Assembly: GCF_027924405.1 (NCBI RefSeq)
Contig: NZ_AP026978.1
Coordinates: 3,100,001 to 3,164,000, forward strand
Direction: 5' to 3'
DNA: 64,000 nucleotides
DNA from: Nocardia sputorum
Lineage (GTDB): Bacteria > Actinomycetota > Actinomycetes > Mycobacteriales > Mycobacteriaceae
Positions 27,029 to 36,039 of this stretch are shown here, in pieces. The notes beneath the pieces are model-generated. The model was not told the DNA's origin and did no database searches. It was given only the letters and a program-made list of their open reading frames with translations. A program made the translations under genes and the position numbers. Position 1 is the stretch's first letter; the number at the start of each line of letters is the position of its first letter.

Positions 27029-28324
27029 ATGGCCGTAACAATCGCACTCTTCACCCGTGACCTGCGCGTCCACGACAATCCGGCCCTGCTGGCCGCCGTA
27101 CGCGAGGGCGCGGCGGTGATTCCGCTCTACGTCGTCGACGACCGCATCGTCGGCAGCGCCCGACCGGCCGGGAACAAACTCCGCTTCCTCTCCGCCGCGC
27201 TGGCCGAACTCGACGCCGAACTCCGCTGCGCCGGAGGGCAACTGGTGGTTCGGCACGGAGACTACGTCGACGCGGTGGATCGGGTGGCCGCACAGGTACA
27301 TGCCGACAGCGTCCACATCGCCGAGGACGCCACCTGGTCCAGCCGCTGCCGGCTCCGGGCGCTACGCGAACGGCTGGAGCGCCGCAGCTGCCTGCTGCAC
27401 ATCCATCCGGCCACCCTCACCGCCGTGGATCCCGCCGACTGCGTCCAGCACCGGCCGGACGACGAGGTTCCCGACTTCGCGACGTACTTCCGCCGCTGGC
27501 TGGCGGCGCCGAAGCGACGTCCGCTGGGCAAGCCCACGGAATTGATCGTCCCCCGTGTCGACAGTGATCCCGTGCCGAGATTCGACGAACTCGGCGACGC
27601 GCTCATCTCACCGCAGCTGGCGGTGGGAGGGGAGATCACGGGTCGTGCACTGTGGCGGGGCTGCACCGCCGACCGGCGGCAACCACGCGGCCGGTCGAAT
27701 GGTGACCTCACCCGCGAGGGATGCGCGCGCCTGTCGCCGTACCTGTATTTCGGTTGCTTGTCCGCCGCCGAAATGGCGTACCACACCGACATGGCGACGA
27801 CGGATGGACGCGCGTTCGTCCGCCAGCTCGCTCGGCGCGACTTCCATCTGCAATTCCTCGTCGCCCGGGCCGACATCGCGCGGTCCGGGGATCGTCCGGA
27901 CGAGCGGCAGGCGCAGGACCCGGTCGTCGTCGGCGCCTGGCGCGACGGCCGCACCGGATATCCGATCGTCGACGCGGGCATGCGGCAACTGGCCGCGCAA
28001 GGATGGATGCCGGAGCGCGCCCGCGTGATCGCCGCCGGTTTCCTCACCACGACGCTGCGCGTGGACTGGCGGATCGGCGCGGAGCATTTCCGCCGGTGGC
28101 TGCTCGACGACGCCGCGAGCGACCGGTTGACCTGGCAGCAGGCAGGGCGTTTCGACCCCGCGGCCGTCGGCAGCGCCGAACGCTACGATCCGGACGGAGA
28201 CTACGTGCGGCGCTGGATCCCGGAACTGGCTTCGCTGCCGGGTTCGGAGATCCATCGCCCGTGGCGCCACAGCGTGCCGACCTCGGTCTATCCCGCACCC
28301 ATCACGGGCACCGTCAACGCCTGA
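27029..28324 (+). CDS. Deoxyribodipyrimidine photolyase/cryptochrome family protein
   Basis: The 431-residue protein has the photolyase N-terminal domain (FTRDLRVHDNPALLAAV at residue 8; VYVVDD-like strand) and the FAD-binding domain (LSPYLYFGCLSAAEM near 235, GRTGYPIVDAGMRQLAAQGW near 310, RVIAAGFLTTTLRVDWRIG near 335). Photolyases repair pyrimidine dimers using blue light. The usual NNxxWQW-x-AGTGTD segment is altered: here the sequence reads DRLTWQQAGRFDPAAVGS, so several residues are missing around the dimer-binding site. Activity may differ from a canonical CPD photolyase. It precedes a hemerythrin-like gene. Confidence 0.85.
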   Translation: MAVTIALFTRDLRVHDNPALLAAVREGAAVIPLYVVDDRIVGSARPAGNKLRFLSAALAELDAELRCAGGQLVVRHGDYVDAVDRVAAQVHADSVHIAEDATWSSRCRLRALRERLERRSCLLHIHPATLTAVDPADCVQHRPDDEVPDFATYFRRWLAAPKRRPLGKPTELIVPRVDSDPVPRFDELGDALISPQLAVGGEITGRALWRGCTADRRQPRGRSNGDLTREGCARLSPYLYFGCLSAAEMAYHTDMATTDGRAFVRQLARRDFHLQFLVARADIARSGDRPDERQAQDPVVVGAWRDGRTGYPIVDAGMRQLAAQGWMPERARVIAAGFLTTTLRVDWRIGAEHFRRWLLDDAASDRLTWQQAGRFDPAAVGSAERYDPDGDYVRRWIPELASLPGSEIHRPWRHSVPTSVYPAPITGTVNA

Positions 28325-28419
28325 CCGACCGGTCGGGCGGTTTCGCCCGCGCACTGTCGGGTACCGCCGCGACGGACGTAGTTCGTCAGCCCGTCCCGAA
28401 AGTGCGAGGGAGATCAACT

Positions 28420-28983
28420 ATGGCAACCACGATCGACTCGACCACCGACGCGATCGATTTCCTCATCCATCAGCACGACCGGATTCGGCAGTTGTTCATC
28501 GAGACCGCCGACACCTCCGATCCTGTGGAGCGCGAAAGCAAGTTCTTCGAGCTGCGCCGCCTGCTCGCGGTGCACGAGACCGCCGAAGAAGAGATCATCC
28601 ATCCACGCGCCCGGCGTGAGCTCGGCGACGGCGGCGCCATCGTCGACGCACGGCTGGAGGAGGAGAACAAGGCCAAAAAGCAGCTCGCCGAGCTGGAGTC
28701 GCTGTCCATCAGCTCGATGGAATTCCAGGTCAAGCTGGCCAAACTGCGCGAAGCGGTGCTGGCGCACGCCGACCATGAGGAACGCGAGGAATTCAATCGG
28801 CTGCGCGCGGAACTCGACGACGAGACTCTGCAGCGGCTGCGCCGGACGGTCGAACTCGCCGAGACGATGGCGCCGACCCGGCCCCATCCAGGCGTGGAAT
28901 CGGCAACCGCGAACGTCCTGGTCGGTCCGTTCGCCGCAATGATGGATCGCGCCAAGGACATGATCGGCAAGCCGAAGCAGTGA
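28420..28983 (+). CDS. Hemerythrin HHE-domain protein
   Basis: The 187-residue helical protein starts at an ATG at 28420 behind GAGGGAG. The HHE pattern is clear: IDFLIHQHDRIRQLFIE near 18, RLLAVHETAEEEIIHP near 48 and AVLAHADHEEREEF near 108. The fold binds a di-iron centre. In actinobacteria such proteins are tied to oxidative or nitrosative stress. Its placement between photolyase and manganese catalase supports a stress role. The C-terminal 40 residues (HPGVESATANVLVGPFAAMM) are an extension of unknown purpose. Confidence 0.88.
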   Translation: MATTIDSTTDAIDFLIHQHDRIRQLFIETADTSDPVERESKFFELRRLLAVHETAEEEIIHPRARRELGDGGAIVDARLEEENKAKKQLAELESLSISSMEFQVKLAKLREAVLAHADHEEREEFNRLRAELDDETLQRLRRTVELAETMAPTRPHPGVESATANVLVGPFAAMMDRAKDMIGKPKQ

Positions 28984-29006
28984 TCCGGTCCGTGTCACGG
29001 ACGCGA

Positions 29007-29039
29007 GCGGCGCGCGGCCCCCGAGGAGCCGCGCGCCGC
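29007..29039. terminator. Strong hairpin between convergent genes
   Basis: GCGGCGCGCGGC (29007-29018) pairs perfectly with GCCGCGCGCCGC (29028-29039) over a nine-base loop. It lies between the hemerythrin and manganese catalase stops and could end transcription from both sides. Confidence 0.7.
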
Positions 29040-29090
29040 GCCGTCAGTGCCTGAAGTGCCCTGCGGAGCCGGCGCAAGGCACGTCGAAGG

Positions 29091-29981
29091 TCAGTCCGGA
29101 ATGTGCGACTCGTGCGTGAACGGCTTGGTGCCGCGGACCGCGGGCTCGCCTTCCGGGTTGGTCTCGGCGCCGTGATTCACGCGGTCATCGGAGCGGAGCC
29201 ACTCGGTGACCGGGTTGTCGATGTAGCGCCATTCCGTGCCCGACGGCCACGGTCCCTGCCCTTCGTTCCACGGGCCGCGGGCACTCGCGGAGCCGTTGGA
29301 CATGTTGAACGCCACGTTCTGGAACCGATCGTCGCCGGGCAGCGCACCGGGCGGGAAATTGACCGGCAATTCGTTCAGCGCCGCGGTGAACTGCTGGAAG
29401 TGCGCGATCTCGCGCGTCATCAGAAATGACAGCGTGTCCTGCACACCGGGATCGTCGGTGAACTGCTTGAGGTATTCGTAGACGATTTTGGCGCGTGACT
29501 CCGCAGCGAGATTGCTGCGCAAGTCGACCGAGGGCTCCCCGTTCGCGTCGACGTACGCACCCGACCACGGCACACCGGCGGAGTCCTTCACCACGGGCCC
29601 GCCGCCGCTCAGTGCGAAGTACATCGGATTCACCGCGACCTGATGGATCACCTCGTCACGTCCGCCGGGTGTCGCCACGACCGGCATCCAGTCGCACCGC
29701 TGGTTGGCCTGCTTCAAGTCGTCGTTGAGCCCGTCGAGGAGCATGGTGATCATGGCGCCGACGATCTCGAGGTGACTGAGCTCCTCGGTGGCGATGTCCA
29801 TGAACAGGTCGTAGGTCTTCGGATGCTTGCCACGCAGCATGAACGCCTGATTGAAATACTGCATGGCGGCCTTCAATTCGCCGTTGGCGCCGCCGAATTG
29901 TTCTTGCAGCAGTGTTGCGAAGCGCGGATCAGGACGGTCCACGCGAACTTCGAATTGGAGATCCTTGTTGTGGGTGAACAT
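29091..29981 (-). CDS. Manganese-containing catalase
   Basis: The 296-residue protein splits hydrogen peroxide with a di-manganese centre. The ligands fall in the expected four-helix core: GGANGELKAAMQYFNQAF near residue 30, DIATEELSHLEIVGAMI near 63, NLAAESRAKIVYEYL near 155 and FLMTREIAHFQQFTAAL near 190. The C terminus carries the long tail with GPWNEGQGPWPSG that is typical of this family. The ATG at 29981 follows GGAGAGCG. It is convergent with the hemerythrin gene. Confidence 0.95.
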   Translation of the reverse strand: MFTHNKDLQFEVRVDRPDPRFATLLQEQFGGANGELKAAMQYFNQAFMLRGKHPKTYDLFMDIATEELSHLEIVGAMITMLLDGLNDDLKQANQRCDWMPVVATPGGRDEVIHQVAVNPMYFALSGGGPVVKDSAGVPWSGAYVDANGEPSVDLRSNLAAESRAKIVYEYLKQFTDDPGVQDTLSFLMTREIAHFQQFTAALNELPVNFPPGALPGDDRFQNVAFNMSNGSASARGPWNEGQGPWPSGTEWRYIDNPVTEWLRSDDRVNHGAETNPEGEPAVRGTKPFTHESHIPD

Positions 29982-30146
29982 CGCTCTCCTTACCAGTACG
30001 GTCGGCTGTGCGAGATGACTTCCGGTGCCTAACCCAGCGCAGGACGAGCAAGAGAGGTGTTGCTGTTTCGCTGGCGACGATACGGGTCTCGGCAGCCGGC
30101 CTTTCGCAACGACACGAGGTGCGGCAATCCGGGCGAGCGCTGTCGC

Positions 30147-31223
30147 TTACCGGTACGCACGGTGCCCGTCGTGCGGGCGCTGGCTCTGATGGGACGGGCG
30201 TCCGGCCACCGCGGTGCGAGCGGGTGCGAGAGGCGGGCTGTGACCGGGCTGCCCCGCCCGCATGGCGGCCACGAGTTCCGCGCAGATTTCGCTTGCGCCG
30301 AAGTGAGGCGCCCAGCCGAGTTCCCGGCGTGCCTTGGCCGAGTCGATCAGGCATGCACGGTCGGCGAGGGTCAGCCACGCCGGGTGCAGCGGCTGCAGCC
30401 CGGTGCGCCAGCCGACCCAAGCGGCGGCGTCGAGCGCGCGCCGAGGTGCGGGCAGGCGGAACCCGCCGAACATCGCCGCGAGCGCGTCCGCACCCAGGCA
30501 GGGTTCGGCGGCGAGATTGAACGCTCCCGCCGCACGACGCTGCACTATCCGCCGGATCGCCGTAGCCACATCCGAGCTGTGCACCAGTTGCAGCCGGAAG
30601 TCGCGCCAGAGTGGCACGGGGGACAGGCGCGTGCCGATCAGCCGCCGCGGCAACCAGGGCGGCAGGATCCAGTCAGCCAGTTCCGCGGCGGCCTCGGCCT
30701 GCGCGATCCCGCACGGACGGAGGCGCGCGGTGCGGATCTCGGGATGACGAGCCTCGAAGCGATCCAGCTGCGTCTCCAGCGCCGCCTTGGACATGCTGTA
30801 CGCGCTGCCGAGCACGCCGGACACCGGCCATTCTTCCGATACCCGCCGCCACCGCTCGGCCGGGGCATAGGCGGCGCAGGAGGACGCGGCGACGAGCTGG
30901 GGCACCGCTGCCTCCGCCACGGCACGCAGCACGTTCTCGGTGCCGATCAAATTGGTTCTGCGCATCGGCGGATCACCCCGACGCGGATGGATCGCCCACG
31001 CGAGATGGACCACCACGTCGGCGCCGGTACATGCGGCGCGCAGTATCTCGGCGGAGTCGGTGGCACCGAGATCGCAGGGCACCCACCGGACGGCCGCATA
31101 CGGTTCGAGTGCGCGATCGGGTGCCCGCCGGGCGATGCCGACGATCTCGCGATCGTCGCCGCGCAAGGCGCGCAACAGCGCCGTTCCCACATTGCCGGTG
31201 GCGCCGGTAATGACGACTTTCAT
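30147..31223 (-). CDS. NAD-dependent epimerase/dehydratase
   Basis: The 358-residue protein is an extended SDR. The N-terminal NAD site is VVITGATGNVGTALLRAL, and the catalytic Tyr-x3-Lys is SAYSMSKAALE near 145. The substrate part contains LQLVHSSDVATAIRRIV near 210 and SAKARRELGWAP near 310, as in sugar-nucleotide or NAD-dependent epimerases of the actinobacterial type. The last 35 residues are rich in Pro and Arg and look unstructured. It sits just downstream of a GH13 gene on the same strand with a gap of about 50 bases. Confidence 0.88.
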   Translation of the reverse strand: MKVVITGATGNVGTALLRALRGDDREIVGIARRAPDRALEPYAAVRWVPCDLGATDSAEILRAACTGADVVVHLAWAIHPRRGDPPMRRTNLIGTENVLRAVAEAAVPQLVAASSCAAYAPAERWRRVSEEWPVSGVLGSAYSMSKAALETQLDRFEARHPEIRTARLRPCGIAQAEAAAELADWILPPWLPRRLIGTRLSPVPLWRDFRLQLVHSSDVATAIRRIVQRRAAGAFNLAAEPCLGADALAAMFGGFRLPAPRRALDAAAWVGWRTGLQPLHPAWLTLADRACLIDSAKARRELGWAPHFGASEICAELVAAMRAGQPGHSPPLAPARTAVAGRPSHQSQRPHDGHRAYR

Positions 31224-31275
31224 CGGCCGTGCCGCCCGCTATCGCCTCGCGAAGTCGCCGACATGCGCCACCTCC

Positions 31276-32964
31276 TTACCCTCGCCCGGGTACCCCGTCG
31301 GTGGGAAAGGATGTCGCTGCGGCTCGCTGAGAGGCGTGGTGGTCGCCGACTTGGAGCCATGCGGCGCTGTCGGCGGGCAGGGCACCGTCCGGCAACGGCT
31401 CGCTGGACAGCAACACCCGCTCGTGCCGGGGCAGCGGGGTCGGCCCGGCCGAGATATTCACGACGCACACCAGGCCGGGCACGCGATGGAGTGCCAAGAT
31501 CCCCGGCGCGCTGGGCAGCCAGGACCACGCGCCCTCGCCGAGCGCAGGGTGGTTGCGGCGCACACCGAGCGCTCGGTGATAGAGAGCGAGCATCGAGTCC
31601 GGTTCCCGCTTTTGGAGTTCGGCCGTCAGTGATACCCAGCGCTGTGGCTGCGGCAGCCAGGGCGGGGTGTCGCCGGGGCTGAACCCGAATGGCGGCCGGA
31701 ATCCGCTCCATGGCAGCGGCACGCGGCACCCGTCGCGCCCGCGCGCGGTGCGGCCCGACCGCTCCCACGTCGGATCCTGCAGCACCTCTTCCGGAAGGTC
31801 CTCGAGCTCCTCCAAACCCAGTTCCTCGCCCTGATAGAGGTAGGCGCTGCCGGGAAGGGCGAGCATCAGGAGCAACGCCGCTCTGGCGCGCCGCCGCCCC
31901 AGCGCCACGTCGACGGGGCCGTGCGATTCGTGCTGCGAACCGCCGCCACGGGTGGACGCCCGGCCGTAGCGGGTCACATGCCTGGTGATGTCGTGGTTGG
32001 ACAGCACCCAGGTGGGTGGCGCCCCGACCGCATCCAGCGCCCGGGTCGTGCAATCGACCACGGCACGGAGCGCGTCGGCGTGCCAGGAACAGCGCAGGAA
32101 GTCGAAGTTGAACGCGGTGTGCAGTTCGTCCGGACGCACGTAGCAGGCGAGGCGCTCGGGTTTGGCCACCCACGCTTCGGCGACGAAGACGCGATCCGGG
32201 CCGTAGGAGTCCGCGATCGCGCGCCAGCTCCGATAGATGTCGTGCACTTCGGGCCGGTCCCAATGGGGATGGTCGGTCCGATCCGGCGGCTCCAGCATGT
32301 CCTCGTGATCGGTCTGGATATCCGGTAGATCGGCATGCTTGACCAAGCCGTGCGCCACATCGATGCGGAAGCCGTCCACCCCGCGATCCAGCCAGAAACG
32401 CAGGATCGACTCGAACTCGGCGCGGACGTCCCGGTGCTGCCAATCGAGATCGGGCTGGTGGACGTCGAACAGGTGCAGATACCACTGACCGTCCGCCACG
32501 CGAGTCCATGCCGGGCCGCCGAACACGCTTCGCCAATTGTTGGGCGGGCCGCCGGATGATGTGCCGTCCCGGAACAGATAGCGGGCTCGCTCCGGCGAAC
32601 CCGGCCCGGCCGCCAGCGCCTGCTGAAACCACAGGTGCTGATCGGAGGTGTGATTGGGGACCAGGTCCACGATGATGCGCATCCCGTGCGCGTGGACCTC
32701 GTCGATCAACTCCTGCGCGTCCGCGAGCGTGCCGAACCGGGGATCAATGTCGCGGTAGTCCGCGACGTCGTAGCCGCCATCCGCCATCGGCGAGGGATAC
32801 CAGGGAGTTATCCATACGGCATCGACGCCGAGGTCACGAAGATAGGGCAGCCGAGACCGGATACCGGCGATATCGCCGAGGCCGTCCCCGTCGCCGTCGC
32901 CGAAGCTCCGGATGTAGATCTCGTAGATCACGGCGTCGCGCCACCAGGAAGCGTCAGTGGGCAT
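31276..32964 (-). CDS. Glycoside hydrolase family 13 alpha-glucosidase
   Basis: The 562-residue enzyme starts at an ATG at 32964 behind GAGGAGGG. GH13 regions are visible: DLVPNHTSDQHLWFQ near 105, the nucleophile in GFRIDVAHGLVKH near 205, acid/base in VFVAEAWV near 265 and LSNHDITRH near 330. The pattern, including PNNWRSVFGGPAWT, is that of oligo-1,6-glucosidase or alpha-glucosidase. It probably cleaves maltose- or isomaltose-type sugars in the cytoplasm. The epimerase gene follows on the same strand. Confidence 0.92.
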   Translation of the reverse strand: MPTDASWWRDAVIYEIYIRSFGDGDGDGLGDIAGIRSRLPYLRDLGVDAVWITPWYPSPMADGGYDVADYRDIDPRFGTLADAQELIDEVHAHGMRIIVDLVPNHTSDQHLWFQQALAAGPGSPERARYLFRDGTSSGGPPNNWRSVFGGPAWTRVADGQWYLHLFDVHQPDLDWQHRDVRAEFESILRFWLDRGVDGFRIDVAHGLVKHADLPDIQTDHEDMLEPPDRTDHPHWDRPEVHDIYRSWRAIADSYGPDRVFVAEAWVAKPERLACYVRPDELHTAFNFDFLRCSWHADALRAVVDCTTRALDAVGAPPTWVLSNHDITRHVTRYGRASTRGGGSQHESHGPVDVALGRRRARAALLLMLALPGSAYLYQGEELGLEELEDLPEEVLQDPTWERSGRTARGRDGCRVPLPWSGFRPPFGFSPGDTPPWLPQPQRWVSLTAELQKREPDSMLALYHRALGVRRNHPALGEGAWSWLPSAPGILALHRVPGLVCVVNISAGPTPLPRHERVLLSSEPLPDGALPADSAAWLQVGDHHASQRAAATSFPTDGVPGRG

Positions 32965-33090
32965 CGTCGCGCCCTCCTCTCGGCTCGTTCCAGGCCGGGT
33001 ACCCGGAATCGGAGGGCGTAACGTCGGCGAGGTCGCGCGTGGGCCGGCGGGCCGCGGTGTGGTCCGTGCCGGGCCGGGTAGTCGCGGAAC

Positions 33091-33918
33091 ATGGGTACTA
33101 CAGCTCCACTTCCGGAAGAACGAGCAGGCGCTCCGCGACGAGCCGTGGTGACCGGGGGAGACTCCGGGATCGGCGCGGCGATCGCCGTCGCGCTCGCCGC
33201 GGGCGGAACCGACGTCGGGCTGACGTTCCGCAGCGACCAGCGCGGCGCGCAGGAGACCGCCGCACAGGTACGCGAGCAGGGGAGGACCGCGGCCGTGCGC
33301 CGCTTGGATCTGACGAACCTGCCGTCCGCCGCGTCGGTCGTCGACGAACTCGCCGACGAACTCGGCGGCGTCGATGTGCTGGTGAACTGCGCCGGGACCG
33401 GGTCGGCGCAGAAGGTGATGGAGATGGACTTCGACACTTGGCGGCAGGTGCTGTCGGTCGATCTCGACGGCGCGTTCCTGTGCGCCCAGCGCGCTGCCGA
33501 ACACATGATCGCCGCGGGCAACGGCGGCCGGATCATCAACATCACCAGCGTGCACGAGCACGCTCCGCGCGTCGGCGCCGCGCCCTACTGCGCGGCCAAG
33601 GCGGGTCTCGGCGCGCTGACGAAGGTGCTGGCGCTGGAACTCGCCGAACACGACATCACCGTGAATTCCGTGGCGCCCGGCGAGATCTCGACACCGATGA
33701 CCGGCCAGGAAGACGTCGATCCCCGTGAGCAGTCCCGCCCCGGCGTTCCGCTGGGACGAACCGGTCACGCCAAGGAGGTCGCCGCCGTGGTGGCGTTCCT
33801 GGCCACGCCGGAGGCAGGCTATGTCACCGGCGCGTCCTACGTCGTCGACGGCGGCATGCTCCTGATGGGACCGCAGGCGAGCAGCCTGTTGACCGACGAG
33901 AAATGGCGCACGCCTTGA
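33091..33918 (+). CDS. SDR family oxidoreductase
   Basis: The 275-residue protein is a classical SDR. It has AVVTGGDSGIGAAIAVALA near residue 18, NCAG near 96, SVHEHAPRVGAAPYCAAKAG near 152 with the catalytic Tyr-x3-Lys, and VTGASYVVDGGMLLMGPQ at the end. The HEHAP stretch and the C-terminal DGGM are usual in glucose 1-dehydrogenase-like SDRs. The exact substrate is unknown. It is divergent from the GH13 gene with about 125 bases between. Confidence 0.9.
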   Translation: MGTTAPLPEERAGAPRRAVVTGGDSGIGAAIAVALAAGGTDVGLTFRSDQRGAQETAAQVREQGRTAAVRRLDLTNLPSAASVVDELADELGGVDVLVNCAGTGSAQKVMEMDFDTWRQVLSVDLDGAFLCAQRAAEHMIAAGNGGRIINITSVHEHAPRVGAAPYCAAKAGLGALTKVLALELAEHDITVNSVAPGEISTPMTGQEDVDPREQSRPGVPLGRTGHAKEVAAVVAFLATPEAGYVTGASYVVDGGMLLMGPQASSLLTDEKWRTP

Positions 33919-33927
33919 CTCGCGCGG

Positions 33928-35277
33928 CTACCTTTCCGCTACTGGGCTGAGGCAGCTGGCAGGCGGATCGACGAACACGCACAGGGCCGGGCCACGGGTG
34001 GGACGGTAGTTGTCGGGGACTCCGCCCCCGGCGATGAGCTGCGTGTAGGTGCCGACGGCGTCGGTGGGGCGGCGGGTCAGCGTCGGGTCGGTGCGCACGT
34101 CCACGGTGTAGAGGCCGAAACGTGGTGTGTAGCTGCCCCATTCATAGTTGTCGGTGAGGCTCCAATAGTTGTAGCCCATGATGTTCATGCCGTCGGCCTT
34201 GGCGCGCTGGATCCAATAGACGGTGTCGCGTAGATGATCGCTGCGGGTGTAGCCGTCGGCGCGCAGACGGCCGTTGTCGGTCGGCATCCCGTTCTCGACA
34301 ATGTACAGCGGTTTGCCCGGCAAGCGGCGCGAATAGTATTGCAGCGCATAGTAGATGCCCTCGGTGCGCAACGGCAGGTCCCAGATCTGCGGTCCGGGCA
34401 GGTTGGGCATGGCCGAACCACTGGCCCGCACGATGGACTCGATCAGCGACTGCGCCGGGTCGTAGGCGAAGTAGTAGTCGACGCCGACGTAGTCGAGCCG
34501 ATCGGCGATGCGGTCGATCAACGGGCCGTTGACCTGCGCCTCGGATCCGGCGACGTAGCCGACATTGCTGGTCACCTGCGCGCCGGGCTGCCTCTGGTGG
34601 ATGTAGTCGTAGGCGGCGTTGTGCACCTGAGCGACTCGCTCCAGCATCTCTCCGGCGTCCGCGGCGCCCCGGCGGACCTCGTGCATGATGTAGGCGACGG
34701 GCTCGTTCACGGTCACCCACAAGGGATTGCGCGAGGCGTACCGGTCGACCACGGCGCGCATATTGGCCAGCCAGTCGTCGACCATGCGCGGATTGCGCCA
34801 GCCCCCTCGATCGACCGCCCAGCCGGGGTACACCCAGTGGTCGAGGGTGATCATGGGGCGCATCCCGGCCTGCTCGACGCTCGCGATGACCGCGTCGTAG
34901 AAACGGAACGCGCCCTCGTCCCAGACTCCCGGCGCGGGTTGCACTCGGGCCCATTCGATCCCGATCCGGAACACCCGCGCCCCGAGGTCCGCCGCGAGTT
35001 GGATGTCCGACGCGTATCGGCCGTAGAAGTCGACCGAATCGCCCAGACCGTCGTAGCCGGGAGTCGCGCCGACGTACCGTGTCCAATTGCTGTCCGGCGT
35101 ATGGCCTTCGGACTGGAACCCGGAGGTCGAGACCCCCCAGAGGAAGTCCCCGCCCAGCGCCGGTAGGCCTGCGACCGGCTGAACCGGCGGAGTGGCCGGG
35201 GAATGCGTGGTGAGCAGCAGCGTGGATGCCGCGCCGGCGAGCGCGGCCAGGACGTACCGACGGAACCGAGATCGCAT
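33928..35277 (-). CDS. Secreted glycoside hydrolase family 1 beta-glucosidase
   Basis: The 449-residue protein begins MRSRFRRYVLAALAGAASTL, a signal peptide with a likely cleavage before the mature domain. GH1 features follow: FLWGVSTSGFQSEG near 45, the acid/base Glu in TVNEPVAYIMHE near 175, nucleophile Glu in YIVENGMPTDNG near 335 and YNYWSLTDNYEWG near 380. It likely hydrolyses beta-glucosides outside the cell or at its surface. It is convergent with the SDR gene, with nine bases between stops. Confidence 0.92.
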   Translation of the reverse strand: MRSRFRRYVLAALAGAASTLLLTTHSPATPPVQPVAGLPALGGDFLWGVSTSGFQSEGHTPDSNWTRYVGATPGYDGLGDSVDFYGRYASDIQLAADLGARVFRIGIEWARVQPAPGVWDEGAFRFYDAVIASVEQAGMRPMITLDHWVYPGWAVDRGGWRNPRMVDDWLANMRAVVDRYASRNPLWVTVNEPVAYIMHEVRRGAADAGEMLERVAQVHNAAYDYIHQRQPGAQVTSNVGYVAGSEAQVNGPLIDRIADRLDYVGVDYYFAYDPAQSLIESIVRASGSAMPNLPGPQIWDLPLRTEGIYYALQYYSRRLPGKPLYIVENGMPTDNGRLRADGYTRSDHLRDTVYWIQRAKADGMNIMGYNYWSLTDNYEWGSYTPRFGLYTVDVRTDPTLTRRPTDAVGTYTQLIAGGGVPDNYRPTRGPALCVFVDPPASCLSPVAER

Positions 35278-35356
35278 TGGCCCAGACTAACCGCGGCGGT
35301 CCGCCGATTGTCGGAATCCGCGTATCAGCGCGATTCGAAAACGTGCCCCTCCGCTG

Positions 35357-35938
35357 CTATTGCATGGCGAAGCGCAACAGCGCCTGCATGTCACCCTGCT
35401 TGATCTTGCCTTGGCGGTTGAGCACTTCCAGCTGCCACTGGTCGCCGTTGCGGAACGCGCGCGCCACCGCGTTGGCGTTGTCGGTACCGAGCAGCGAGGG
35501 CCAGATATCCGCGACTTGCTGGCTGCTGCCGCCGGTGGCGTCGTAGATCTTGAAGGAGATGTTGTTCGCCTTCTCGAAGGAACTGCCCTTCTTGAAGGCG
35601 GCGGCGACGAAGATGATGGCGTCGATCGCGGTGGGGACGTCGGCGAAGGTGACGTGGATGGTCTCGTCGTCCCCGGCGGCGGCGCCGGTCTGCTCGTCCC
35701 CGGTGTGCGCCACCGAGCCGTTGCCCAACGGGTCGAGCGAATCGAGTCCCGCGAAGCGCACCGGCTCGCTGCCCTGCATGAGGACGGCGATCAGATCGAG
35801 GTCCACCCCGCGTTTGCGGCGTGCCCAGCCGAGTGCGCCGCCGCTCGTGCCGGAGGACGGGTCCCAGCTGACTCCCACACTCAATTTCGCGATCCCCGCG
35901 AGGTCTGCGGCACCGTCTTCTTTCCTGAGCGTAATCAC
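35357..35938 (-). CDS. TerD family protein
   Basis: The protein has 193 residues from a GTG at 35938. It carries the TerD calcium-binding stress-protein fold: ITLRKEDGAADLAGIAKLSV at the start, then DLDLIAVLMQ near 48 and DDETIHVTFADVPTAIDAII near 90. TerD members bind calcium and are linked to tellurite and envelope stress. It is a single gene with no other ter genes nearby. A six-base inverted repeat CATCAG-GATA-CTGATG (35941-35956) lies immediately upstream and may be its operator. Confidence 0.9.
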   Translation of the reverse strand: MITLRKEDGAADLAGIAKLSVGVSWDPSSGTSGGALGWARRKRGVDLDLIAVLMQGSEPVRFAGLDSLDPLGNGSVAHTGDEQTGAAAGDDETIHVTFADVPTAIDAIIFVAAAFKKGSSFEKANNISFKIYDATGGSSQQVADIWPSLLGTDNANAVARAFRNGDQWQLEVLNRQGKIKQGDMQALLRFAMQ

Positions 35939-35940
35939 GA

Positions 35941-35956
35941 CATCAGGATACTGATG
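35941..35956. promoter_or_regulatory. Small inverted repeat at the TerD gene start
   Basis: CATCAG and CTGATG flank GATA. The repeat begins two bases before the GTG start and overlaps the expected ribosome-binding region, so it could act in translation or repression. Confidence 0.3.
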
Positions 35957-36039
35957 ACGGCCTCCCGCGCCCGGCGAGCGAATCCGTCGGCCCGACAGTC
36001 CCGTCCGGTCGCGTGTCACCGTGGTCATCGCCGGTACGG

